Part shown: positions 1-6,579 of the stretch, one piece after another
How the letters are laid out: each line of letters opens with the position of its first letter
Position numbering within the stretch: position 1 is the first letter of the stretch
Assembly (NCBI GenBank): GCA_013815535.1
Contig: JACDGC010000055.1
Span: 1-11,509, forward strand
DNA length: 11,509 nucleotides
DNA from: Ktedonobacterales bacterium
GTDB taxonomy: Bacteria > Chloroflexota > Ktedonobacteria > Ktedonobacterales > JACDGC01
Reading direction: 5' to 3'
Position numbers and translations under genes: made by a program
The notes under the pieces: generated by a model
The model's database searches: none
What the model was told of the DNA's origin: nothing
The model's input: only the letters and a program-made list of their open reading frames with translations

Positions 1-1
1 G

Positions 2-148
2 TGCTGGCCAAAGAACTCGGTATCTCCGATACCAAACGAAAAACGGGTACGCGCCATTACCGGAATCTGGACCCAAAAGGGATGGTTCTCTCTGGCGAAG
101 AGCGTCGATTGCTATGCGCGTTTAGTGGTGGGCTGGGTGTTGACCTTG
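2..148 (+). pseudogene. IS3-family transposase (integrase domain) fragment
   Basis: One frame (codons beginning at position 2) is open from the window edge. Its translation contains PNEKRVRAITGIWTQKGW followed by a VDCYARLVVGW segment. This lines up with the start of the IS3-family integrase core, whose usual form is PNQKWVTDITYI, then a short loop with GW, then LDLYSRRVVGW. The first catalytic Asp, normally in the DIT motif, is replaced by Ala (RAIT), so even this part is decayed. Homology stops near 148, and the same frame continues into ISL3-like sequence. I infer a remnant inactivated and cut by a later rearrangement. The upstream part lies outside the window. Family recognition is from motif memory, not a search. 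Confidence 0.55.
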
Positions 149-728
149 ATGCACTTTCGGTTTGGGCAATCACCGCGCACGGTGATGCGCTATCTCACGG
201 TGTTGCACCACGAATCGGGGGTGCCATGGAAGTTCAAGATGGTGGAACCGGTTCCCCTCTATAAGCCGACAGCCCCTCCTCCCCTGGCGTTGACCCCGCG
301 GCAGGCTGCCCGCCTCTTTCAACGGCGACCGGACAAACGGACGCCACAGGAACAGCAGCAGGTGGGGAATGGGGTGCCAAAGACGCTATCGTTGCGCAGA
401 CCTATGCCCACGTGCAAGCGTTGTGCGCCATGCTGCGCACGCGCGGTGGCGCGAATGGCTCACGCTGATTGAACAGCGGGGGTGCGAGCAACTGCGTGCG
501 TTTGCGGTGCGACTTCGCAAGGATCGCGCCGCTGTCGCAGCGGGCTTGACCGAGGTATGGACGCAAGGTGCCGTTGAAGGTCACGTGAACCGCGTCAAAT
601 TGATCAAGCGCAGTGGGTATGGACGCATGAGTTTTACCACGTCGCGGCAACGGGTGCTCATCCGTCAAGCAAGCTGGGCAAAGCGCGGTAAGCGAAGCCT
701 ACTTGCCGATCAGTACAAGATCGGGTGA
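149..728 (+). pseudogene. ISL3-family transposase, C-terminal part, frameshifted
   Basis: Three frames must be joined to read this. The first (to about 370) gives PRTVMRYLTVL and then LTPRQAARLFQRRPDKRTP. The second (about 376-450) gives AKDAIVAQTYAHVQALCAM. The third (about 452-728) gives EWLTLIEQRG, LRKDRAAVAAGL and the signature GAVEGHVNRVKLIKRSGYGR before a TGA stop. ISL3 transposases end with just this series: a PRQAAWLLLRRP segment, a helical linker, then a VEGxVNRxKLxKRxxYGR block that carries the last catalytic Glu. The N-terminal zinc finger and first two catalytic Asps are absent. At least two frame changes make it non-functional. The boundary with the preceding IS3 fragment, somewhere in 143-170, is approximate. 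Confidence 0.7.
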
Positions 729-744
729 GCCACCCTCCGCTAGC

Positions 745-985
745 GGGGTGTGCGATGACCTCAAACCCAAACTCACCCTGGGGGAGGGCCCACCTCCCTT
801 CTTCTTCTGGTCGGTACAAGATGCGATAGCGACGACACGCTGCATTGCGACAACGGCGTAACGTGAGGATGAGCCGCCACGTCCCATCCAATCGACGAAT
901 CGAGGGTGGGTGCGATGAGCCATCGTCAGTCGCTGACTACATCCTCCACACAGCGGCTGTTGGATGGTTAACAGGTGTTCGGTGG
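745..985 (-). pseudogene. Zinc-ribbon fragment, possibly of a transposase-like protein
   Basis: Read on the minus strand from about 985, one frame gives LLTIQQPLCGGCSQRL. After a frame change near 885-890, a second frame gives RRLDGTWRLILTLRRC, then RNAACRRYR, YRPEEEGRWALPQGEFG and FEVIA. The two Cys pairs (CGGC, then C-x4-C) look like a four-Cys zinc ribbon. Similar N-terminal zinc-ribbon segments followed by RPEEEGxLALPxGEFGxDVIA occur in uncharacterised transposase-associated proteins, as far as I recall. Nothing recognisable follows in the direction of 745, so it is truncated as well as frameshifted. The exact family is uncertain. Confidence 0.35.
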
Positions 986-1304
986 TGGCGCACGGCTGCG
1001 GACCGCATCGAGCCACGAACTGCCACTTTGCATTAGCGCGACATCACTACGGGGCACGGTCGCTGGGTCTTCGACATGCTCGCTGCCTGACGGTGCTCAT
1101 TCGGCACCACGGCAATGAGCCATGTTGCCGGATTTTTCTAGGAAAACCGGCGGCGTGCGCGGGGTTTCCCATGCGCGTGCGCTGATCATCTGCTCATCCG
1201 CGCGTAGCTGGGCAACACCGACCGTGCCGTGCAGCGGCAGAGGCCGTCCTGGCCGACGCACCGCATTGGTGTCACCACTGCGCGGCTCACGCTGGCGGCG
1301 AACG
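986..1304. other. Gene-poor interval downstream of the transporter gene
   Basis: No convincing gene was found. The short ORFs on both strands have no recognisable motif, and neither of the better ones has a ribosome binding site. Around 1128-1151 an imperfect inverted repeat (CCGG, T-run, TAG, A-run, CCGG) sits about 150 bp beyond the stop of the minus-strand transporter gene. It could be part of a terminator for that gene, but the stem is bulged and the distance is long, so I do not annotate it as one. Confidence 0.4.
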
Positions 1305-2666
1305 CTACTTCCCCCAGGTGAGGACTAGTGCTAGGGCTGCCAGCGCCATCACCCCCGCCGCCAACCAGCCAAGCATATTGAGGAGCTGCCCATTGACGCG
1401 CTTCCCCATCACCTGGCGGTTATTCGCTACCAGCATGATGATCACCAACAAGGGCGGCGCGAGTACCCCATTGAGCACCGCCGTCCAGAAGAGGGCAGCG
1501 ATGGGGTTGATCCCGACGAAATTGATCAGCATCCCGATGAGCGTGGAGACCACGATGATGCCATAGAAGGAGCGGGCGCGTCCCGGTTTTTGATCCAGGC
1601 CGTAGCGCCAGCCAAAGGACTCCGCCACCGCATACGCCCCCGACCCGGTCAGAATCGGCACCGCTAGGAAGCCACTGCCGATGAGGCCCACCGCCAGCAG
1701 CACACTCGCGGCATTGCCCGCAATGGGGCGCAGCGCCTGGGCGGCATCGGTGGCTGATTGAATATTCGTGTGGCCCGTCTTGAACAGCGTTGCCGCTGCC
1801 GAGAAGATGATGAAGTACATGACCAGGTTGGAAAAGAACATGCCGATGTCCACATCCAACCCCGCGTAGTGCAGTTCGGTGTCGGTGGCGCCCTGGCGTT
1901 GCTTGAGTTTCGTCTGGCCCAAGCTGATCGCTTCTTCGACCTCCTCATCGGACTGCCAGAAGAACAGGTAGGGCGAAATCGTCGTGCCCAGGATCGCTAC
2001 CAGGGTCGAGATGAACACCCCATTGAAGCGGATGGTGGGAATGAAGGTCGCGCGCAGCACTTCAAGGACATTGGGATGGGAGAAGAGCGCCGAACCGATG
2101 TAGGCCAGCAAGGCGAGCGTCAGCCATTTGAAGACACGCGCGATGAGGCGGTAGCTGCCCCAGATCTGCACAGCGAGGATACTCAGCGCGATGGGCACGA
2201 TCAGCACCACCGCCGGGATAGGCACGAGAAGATTAATGGCGGCGGCGATGGCTCCGATATCGGCCCCAGCGTTGATGGTGTTGGCAATGACCAGCAGGCT
2301 CACCGCGCCGTACAGCAACCAGCGTGGGTAATACTCTCGGATGACCCTGGCCAAACCGCGGCCACTGACCAGGCCGATCTTGGCGCAGATGTACTGCACC
2401 GCGAACATCAGCGGGTAGGATAGGAGCGCCGTCCACAGGGTGGCAAAGCCGAGCGAGGCCCCCGCGACGGAATAGGTGCCGATGCCCGAGGGGTCATCAT
2501 CGGAGGCCCCAGTGATGAAACCGGGTCCTAGGATCTTCAGGAAGCGTTGGACGGGATTCGCAAGATGGGGGGCTTCGCGTTCCCCCGTGCCGATGGCGGG
2601 TTCTTGGTGCGGAATCACCGCCTCATCAGCGGCGGTTCCTTCGGTACTCGCTGTGGGTTGGGTCAT
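1305..2666 (-). CDS. Nramp-related metal cation transporter (DPSG-type)
   Basis: A 453-residue polytopic membrane protein with about 11 hydrophobic helices and a roughly 48-residue soluble N-terminus. It belongs to the Nramp (natural resistance-associated macrophage protein, MntH-like) family of proton-linked divalent metal importers, shown by GPGFITGASDDDPSG at residues 47-61 (helix 1) and GTTISPYLFFWQ at 227-238 (helix 6). In classical Nramp proteins these unwound helix segments read DPGN and MPH and hold the metal. Here they read DPSG (58-61) and SPY (231-233), so the Asn and Met ligands are missing. This places it in a divergent, poorly characterised subfamily, and the substrate cannot be called. 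A charged loop after helix 6 (about 239-270) contains EEVEEAISLGQTKLKQRQG. The ATG start has a strong GGAGG site 7 bases upstream. It appears complete and stands alone, apart from a tiny upstream membrane ORF. Confidence 0.9.
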   Translation of the reverse strand: MTQPTASTEGTAADEAVIPHQEPAIGTGEREAPHLANPVQRFLKILGPGFITGASDDDPSGIGTYSVAGASLGFATLWTALLSYPLMFAVQYICAKIGLVSGRGLARVIREYYPRWLLYGAVSLLVIANTINAGADIGAIAAAINLLVPIPAVVLIVPIALSILAVQIWGSYRLIARVFKWLTLALLAYIGSALFSHPNVLEVLRATFIPTIRFNGVFISTLVAILGTTISPYLFFWQSDEEVEEAISLGQTKLKQRQGATDTELHYAGLDVDIGMFFSNLVMYFIIFSAAATLFKTGHTNIQSATDAAQALRPIAGNAASVLLAVGLIGSGFLAVPILTGSGAYAVAESFGWRYGLDQKPGRARSFYGIIVVSTLIGMLINFVGINPIAALFWTAVLNGVLAPPLLVIIMLVANNRQVMGKRVNGQLLNMLGWLAAGVMALAALALVLTWGK

Positions 2667-2800
2667 TGGACCACCTCCACCAAACTTAGTGTCACGGGCA
2701 TCGCTGCACGGAGCATGTCAGGACACGATGGGTCAGGGTATGGGCGGGAGTACCGGAGAAGGGGAGACGACACATCACCCAATCTCGGGGCGCAGTTCCT
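2667..2800 (-). other. Leader between the small ORF and the transporter gene
   Basis: 134 bp without a gene. I looked for the conserved purine-rich elements of the manganese-sensing yybP-ykoY riboswitch and for an MntR- or Fur-like palindrome, and did not see either. Regulation of the transporter is therefore not evident from the sequence. Confidence 0.3.
2672..2684 (-). promoter_or_regulatory. Strong Shine-Dalgarno site fixing the transporter start
   Basis: On the minus strand the bases just before the ATG at 2666 read GGTGGAGGTGGTCCA. This places GGAGG seven bases from the start codon and supports this start over downstream in-frame Met codons. Confidence 0.7.
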
Positions 2801-2896
2801 CTACTTCTCCTTGTTCGTCAAGGCCTCAAACAGATGCAGGAGGAGCACCCCCACCAGCACGGGCACCCCGACGATGGCCAGCCAACCCCATGCCAT
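2801..2896 (-). CDS. Small single-pass membrane protein, 31 residues
   Basis: A short ORF starting MAWGWLAIVGVPV and ending FEALTNKEK before TAG. About 20 consecutive residues are hydrophobic (residues 2-22), followed by a charged tail with two Lys and two Glu, as expected for a one-helix membrane microprotein. A GGGAG sequence lies seven bases before the ATG. It ends 134 bp before the Nramp-type gene on the same strand, so it could be co-transcribed with it and might be an accessory subunit, but this is inference from position only. I know of no named family for it. The reading frame also continues upstream without a stop to 2947, so a longer product is possible. It could also be a chance ORF. 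Confidence 0.45.
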   Translation of the reverse strand: MAWGWLAIVGVPVLVGVLLLHLFEALTNKEK

Positions 2897-2944
2897 GCTT
2901 GGCTCCCATCCATCGCCACGCGCAGCGCGGTAATAGGTGCGCTC

Positions 2945-3239
2945 TCAGGTGGTCACTTTGAGCATAGCACATAGCCGTACCGACGGTTTCCCGCGCGCAG
3001 AACGCCCCGAGGACCGCCGCCGAACGCGGCCTATGTGACGGTCCAGTGGCAGCGGACCCGCTTGACAGGGGGCGCAGCGATATAGTGCGACGAGCGTTTT
3101 GCGCAGAGCGCGAGGCATCGCATCGACCTTCCTGCGAACTGAGTGTCGGGAGCAGGAACATCTCGTATTGTACCGAGTTCCTTGTCCACTGGCAAGACAT
3201 CGGCGGAGGGGAGTGTCCAACGACGTAGCGAGGGCTATG
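2945..3239. other. Degenerate stretch beyond the IS630 remnant
   Basis: Two long minus-strand frames remain open through here, but their translations are low-complexity Arg/Ser/Pro mixtures with no DDE motif or other recognisable block. I read it as decayed sequence, possibly what is left of the transposase catalytic domain, rather than a gene. Confidence 0.4.
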
Positions 3240-3725
3240 ACGAAGTATGACCAGTAGCGGAAGCGCTGCGGCTGGAGGCCCCTTTTTTGAGCAGACGCGC
3301 GGCATGGCGGGGGGAATCTCATCGACGATGCCTCGTGCTTGAAGTTCGTCGGCGATTTCTCGTTCAGTCCACTGGCTAGCTTTGGCTGGAGCTTCACACG
3401 CCAGGGCAGCCATCTGGCAGCGTTGCTCAGTGGTAAACTTCGGGACGGCTCCAGGCCGTGACGCATCCTGCACTCGTTTGGCTACGCTGAGCGTCTTCAG
3501 ATCGATCCCTTGTAACCCCACCCAGCGATTTCGCCAGAGGCGTGCCGTATCAACGTTGACACTTAACTCGTTGGCAACCTGTGTATTGGGACGCCCTTGG
3601 GCTGCTGCTAGGACGATCCGCGCACGCAGCACCAGTTCCTGCTCGCTGCGATGACATCTCGTGATCGGGATCAAGCCTGCTTGCTCTTGTTCAGTGAGTA
3701 CGATCACAGTGGCTCGCTTCGGCAA
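3240..3725 (-). pseudogene. IS630-family transposase, N-terminal remnant
   Basis: Read on the minus strand from a TTG at 3725, the first 125 or so codons are intact and give LTEQEQAGLI, then LVLRARIVLAAAQGRPNTQV with a helix-turn-helix at about residues 44-68, then a DELQARGIVDEIPPA segment. This is the typical DNA-binding half of IS630/Tc1-type transposases. After this the continuation is found only by switching frame twice: HAARLLKKG in one frame, then LQPQRFRYW in another (3251-3280), matching the usual LKKGDLQPHRFRYW. The DDE catalytic domain is not recognisable beyond this point. The element is therefore truncated and frameshifted. No terminal inverted repeats could be assigned. Confidence 0.7.
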
Positions 3726-4140
3726 TAGAGCTGAGCGCGATCTTCCCGGCTTCCCTCGAGCGCTTCATCCCTGAACATGCCATCAATGATCCATCCATTA
3801 CCCGCGCACCAGTCAGTCATGCCTAACATTTGGCTATCAATCGTTTACATATCACCAGGAGAGTGGCGCAAATACACCAGACATGCGAGTCAGGAGGTAA
3901 ATCCCAGCGCCGTTGTTAGAGCTTCTGAGCTTTGAGACGTTGAACGGTGCTTGAACGTGGCATGCGTGAGTTCCTTCCCTGGGAACTACCATACACTATG
4001 AGAGCGTGGGGCAGATCACCCCATGCTCTCATTCTGCAACAGACACCAACACCCGGCACTCATTTTCTTGCCTGCCTCGGTACTTCGAAAGGATAGTACC
4101 GTACAGCCTGACAGAGCACCTTATTGATAACATCCTCTCC
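3726..4140. other. Intergenic stretch without a gene
   Basis: No supported coding region on either strand. The plus-strand ORF beginning at 4006 runs antisense through the KGG gene and has no motif. The only structure I see is the hairpin at 3998-4032, listed separately, and a small inverted repeat around 3970-3988 (AGTTCC and GGAACT). Confidence 0.4.
3998..4032. repeat. 14-bp inverted repeat (hairpin) downstream of the KGG gene
   Basis: The left arm ATGAGAGCGTGGGG (3998-4011) and right arm CCCCATGCTCTCAT (4019-4032) are reverse complements except for one position, with a 7-base loop. In plus-strand RNA the exception is a G-U pair, so the stem is better in that direction. It lies about 110 bp beyond the stop of the minus-strand KGG gene. 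There is no T-run on either side, so an intrinsic terminator is only one possibility. Confidence 0.5.
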
Positions 4141-4338
4141 TTAATCAGCACGAACTTGGGGCGCTCGTCGTTGGTGTTTCGCCAATCCTCCTTTACGCCC
4201 TGCCGCCTTCGCCTCTGCAGAGGTCCACGTATGAGCCACTCCACTTTGTTGAGCGGCTTTCCCCCCTTGGCTGGCGACCTGCTGGCGTCGTTCTGGCGTC
4301 ATCGCAGCAAAGCCGCCTCTGCGCTTCTTCTGTTGCAT
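4141..4338 (-). CDS. KGG-motif general stress-type small protein
   Basis: A 65-residue, very basic, glycine- and alanine-rich protein. It carries two copies of the KGG repeat: RGGFAAMTPERRQQVASQGG (residues 7-26), with the repeat ending GGKAAQ, and TWTSAEAKAAGRKGGLAK (37-54). This repeat defines the YciG/GsiB-like family of hydrophilic stress-induced proteins, found in general stress and desiccation responses. Their molecular action is not well defined; they are cytosolic and thought to be disordered. An AAGGAG site six bases before the ATG supports the start. The gene lies 95 bp downstream of the zinc-finger gene on the same strand. The next base pattern after the stop shows no clear terminator other than the distant hairpin at 3998-4032. 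Confidence 0.85.
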   Translation of the reverse strand: MQQKKRRGGFAAMTPERRQQVASQGGKAAQQSGVAHTWTSAEAKAAGRKGGLAKHQRRAPQVRAD

Positions 4339-4433
4339 CGCATACTCCTTGATCTCACTTTGCTAAGTCCCTACGTCACCCGCGGGGATACTACTGTGCA
4401 GCAATTGTTGAACCAAACAACGGAATCCGCCCG

Positions 4434-4841
4434 TTACCAGTCTTCTTCTTGCCAAGCATGATTCACCTCCGTCATCCACGCGTCTTTTTTCCGATCCCCA
4501 TCGCGGGCTTCCTCAGCCTCGACGCGCTCCTGCTGTTCCGCTGCGGTCATTTTTGGACAGATATGACGCTCCATGTGCTGAAAACAATACCACCCCTCAC
4601 ACAAGGAACACCGCCAGCACGGATGGGGTTCCAGATAGACCGGACACGACAGCCCATAGTCACAGGGGATGGTATCCCCTGGCTGTGCCTGCAGCACCAC
4701 CGTATAGGGTTGTCCACTGCGGACAACCTTCAACTCACAGCGTTCTACCAATGCCCGCCCCGCATCCGTCCAGCTCGGATCATGGTCCTCATCAGTGTGT
4801 AAGACTCCCAGGCGCACCAACGCCACTATCGCAGCCATCAT
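4434..4841 (-). CDS. Cys/His-rich protein with AN1-like zinc finger, possibly 5'-truncated
   Basis: The product has a helical N-terminal part with LVRLGVLH and WTDAGRALVERCEL, resembling the end of a winged-helix fold, and a central Cys/His cluster. Counting from the ATG at 4895, the ligand candidates are C78, C84, C93, C96, C99, C104, H107, H111 and C113. The stretch CSLCEGWYCFQHMERHICP resembles the second half of AN1 zinc fingers (C-x4-C-x2-H-x3/5-H-x-C). A charged tail with many Glu and Lys follows. The frame is open back to an ATG at 4895, but 4842-4895 reads much better in the TnsA-like frame, so I prefer the ATG pair at 4841/4838. No ribosome binding site precedes them, so the true 5' end may have been lost in the fusion. 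Function unknown. Confidence 0.6.
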   Translation of the reverse strand: MMAAIVALVRLGVLHTDEDHDPSWTDAGRALVERCELKVVRSGQPYTVVLQAQPGDTIPCDYGLSCPVYLEPHPCWRCSLCEGWYCFQHMERHICPKMTAAEQQERVEAEEARDGDRKKDAWMTEVNHAWQEEDW

Positions 4842-5082
4842 AGTACTCGAGGACGGTGGGATCGCTTTCCATCGTGGAGATGGAGGCCAGTTCATCGCGA
4901 TGGCTCTCGCATTGGATGGTCATCCCCATCGTGTGACTGGCATAGGGTCCCCTCACATTGCCTGCAGCACTGCGGACTCATCGTGAGAGGGGAGTTGAAC
5001 AGATGCGCGCGATGCGCGTACTCTTCGCTTCGGACAACGGGTGTTCCTGGCACCATGCGAGGAAGGCGGCTTGATTCAACAT
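4837..5082 (-). pseudogene. TnsA-like transposition endonuclease, N-terminal remnant
   Basis: From an ATG at 5082 with AGAAGG seven bases upstream, the frame reads MLNQAAFLAWCQEHP, then RIARICSTPLSR, then a TGA (4978-4980), and continues in the same frame with VRSAAGNVRGPYASHTMG, MTIQCESHRDELASI and MESDPTVLEYYD. This matches the start of TnsA-type proteins of Tn7/Mu-like transposons as I remember them: an AWC segment, SPPSRRV, GNVSGRYPSRKMGxTIQFESHxxEL and MEHDPxVLEYYDQPP. The TGA sits where the family has Arg, consistent with a CGA to TGA change. After EYYD the homology stops and the frame runs out at 4792. TnsA is the restriction-like nuclease that cuts 5' ends of the element; most of its catalytic domain is missing here. 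Confidence 0.6.
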
Positions 5083-5223
5083 GCGGTGTCCTTCTCTCAA
5101 CGGGATGAAGCGGGGTGGCAGTCGTCGTGACGGCAACACCACCAACATTGAGTCGCACCAAAAATCATCCGGGGAGAAATACTCCCTGCCGGGATGGTTC
5201 TTTTGAGGACATGCACGGGGCGG
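5083..5223. other. Short intergenic interval
   Basis: No gene or clear regulatory motif was seen between the TnsA-like remnant and the SnoaL-like gene. Confidence 0.3.
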
Positions 5224-5706
5224 TTACGATTGGCTGCGAGCATGGTGTTGGGCTAGAGCGGGCAGATGGGAATTGCCGCGCTGCCAGGTCGCAGTGAGCG
5301 TCGTGTTGGTAATGCGCCAGCCTTGGGGCGTGCGCGCGATCTCATACTGGTAGTAGCCACCCACGATCCAAAAAGCATCTTCAGGTGGGTTGGGTAGATA
5401 GTGCGTGGCCTGGACACAAGCCAGGCAGGTGGCGGTGTCGCCTTCCACCGTTATCCGGTGGTTGGTGATCAGATGCTGTGTCGCCGCAAAGCCGTTCAGG
5501 GTGCTTTGCCATCCCGCCACCAACGCTTGAGGAGTGGTATGTTGCGGTGTGCCACCACTCAGCGAGGTATAATCCACCGTGATGGTCTCAGCAAAACACT
5601 GCTGCACGCCAAGCCAGTCATGCAGATCGGCACAGGTTGCCACGTTGTTGACAAGCTCGGTAATCTGGGCACGGTCGAGCAGCAGTTGGATCGTATCAGC
5701 ATGCAT
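5224..5706 (-). CDS. SnoaL-like / NTF2-fold protein
   Basis: A 160-residue soluble protein of the SnoaL-like polyketide-cyclase/NTF2 superfamily. The N-terminal helix pair reads ITELVNNVATCADLHDWLGV (15-34), followed by CFAETITVDYTSL (37-49). Then come ATQHLITNHRITVEGDTATC (75-94), VQATHYLP (98-105), FWIVGGYYQYEIARTPQGWR (112-131) and a final TTLTATW strand. This is the expected alpha plus curved beta-sheet layout. Members of the fold act as cyclases, dehydratases, isomerases or ligand-binding proteins, so the reaction cannot be named. The start is the ATG at 5706, with AAGGAG six bases upstream. The frame is open for 30 more codons, but no ribosome site supports them. It stands alone between remnants. 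Confidence 0.85.
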   Translation of the reverse strand: MHADTIQLLLDRAQITELVNNVATCADLHDWLGVQQCFAETITVDYTSLSGGTPQHTTPQALVAGWQSTLNGFAATQHLITNHRITVEGDTATCLACVQATHYLPNPPEDAFWIVGGYYQYEIARTPQGWRITNTTLTATWQRGNSHLPALAQHHARSQS

Positions 5707-6133
5707 CGCAAACTCCTTGACGCAAAGATGGTTGCTGGCACCCTTACCAGGCAATCGGGTGGCGGTCGCGGAAGAAACCGCCAGTGGGGCCGTCATCCGG
5801 GAATGTCGCTAACCAGACGGGGGTATCGGCCCCTTGCGTGGTGGATTTGGGCGCACCCCCATATCCATGTGGTCCTAGCGGGGGTGGGCGAGACGTAGCC
5901 GGGGCGGAAAGGGAAGGCGGGCGTGCGGAGCCAGCACCGCGAGGTGCAGTTGCGGCAATGGGATTTCCGCACGATGGAGGCGTCGGGTCGCCAGGCGAGT
6001 GGCATCCACGACCGTGCCGATGTGCAGCAGCAACTGCGTTTCTTTTATGCCCAGGACCATGAGCACCTGCCCCCCGTCCGGGAGCGGGGCCCCGAGCAGA
6101 ACTACGAACGCGATCAGGGGCGCAGCCGTTAAC
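5707..6133. other. Degenerate stretch without an intact gene
   Basis: Many overlapping ORFs occur on both strands because the sequence is GC-rich, but none has a ribosome site or family motif. The plus-strand frame 5923-6132 has the most coding-like composition (high third-position GC, Gln/Arg-rich, ending QNYERDQGRSR), and it lies just upstream of and on the same strand as the coupling-protein-like tail. It could be an earlier part of the same broken gene; I do not recognise it. Confidence 0.3.
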
Positions 6134-6137
6134 GCCC

Positions 6138-6491
6138 CACCTTTGTGGGGAACAGCGGCGCACCTCACGCACCACGGGTTGGGCCGAGGCCGGGTGACGG
6201 CTCCTCCTCGCCAACGAGATTCAGCAGTTGCCCCGCGATCTGGTGCTCCTGATTCCCGAACGGCATCCGCCGCTGCTGGTGCGCGCGTAGCCCTATGACG
6301 CGGATCCGCTCCTCAAGGCGCTGGCCGAACTGGCACCTCCGATCATCGTCGGACCTCCGTCGCCTCCGGCACTGGTGATCAGCGCGGCCCCGCCCCCCAA
6401 ACCCAAGGCCCCGCGCAAGAGTGCCACGTCTACGCCTGGTGGCAACCCCGCTCCCAAGCCGCCGCGCAAGCCGATCCTGCCACCACCCTGA
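6138..6491 (+). pseudogene. Possible VirD4/TraG-type coupling protein, C-terminal remnant
   Basis: One plus-strand frame gives GEQRRTSRTTGWAEAG, a TGA (6195-6197), RLLLANEIQQLPRDLVLLIP, ERHPPLLVRA, a TAG (6288-6290), PYDADPLLKALAELAPP and a Pro/Lys-rich tail ending at a TGA (6489-6491). Type IV secretion coupling proteins (VirD4/TraG, TraM-recognition domain) commonly end with a Ser/Thr-rich linker, then RPLLxxxEIxxLPRDxxLLxxxxxPPLxxR, then a short Pro-rich tail. On that basis I suggest this is such a tail, decayed by two in-frame stops. Coupling proteins are membrane ATPases that feed conjugating DNA to the secretion channel. The match is by memory and could be wrong; no ATPase motif is present to confirm it. 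Confidence 0.4.
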
Positions 6492-6579
6492 AAGCGCGGA
6501 TGTCCGCGGTTTGGTACGGGAAACATCGGAGCTTTTATGGGGGAGCTAGCGTCATACTACCCCCCCGAGCAAAAGGACG

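Noticed and set aside
1758..2423. 221-codon plus-strand ORF
   Set aside because: It lies entirely antisense to the well-supported transporter gene, has a repetitive Asp/Gly/Gln-rich translation, and carries no motif.
2826..3725. A 299-residue intact protein on the minus strand
   Set aside because: Only the first 125 or so residues resemble IS630 transposases; the correct continuation is found in other frames, so the rest is out-of-frame sequence.
4006..4461. 151-codon plus-strand ORF
   Set aside because: It runs antisense to the KGG gene, which has clear family repeats and a ribosome site.
4892..5161. 89-codon minus-strand ORF that overlaps the zinc-finger frame by ATGA
   Set aside because: The overlap looks like translational coupling, but the TnsA-like frame over the same bases gives clear family similarity and this one gives none.
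5744..6298. Several overlapping ORFs of 70-156 codons on both strands
   Set aside because: Long frames are expected by chance in GC-rich DNA; these are Pro/Arg/Gly-rich, without motifs or ribosome sites.
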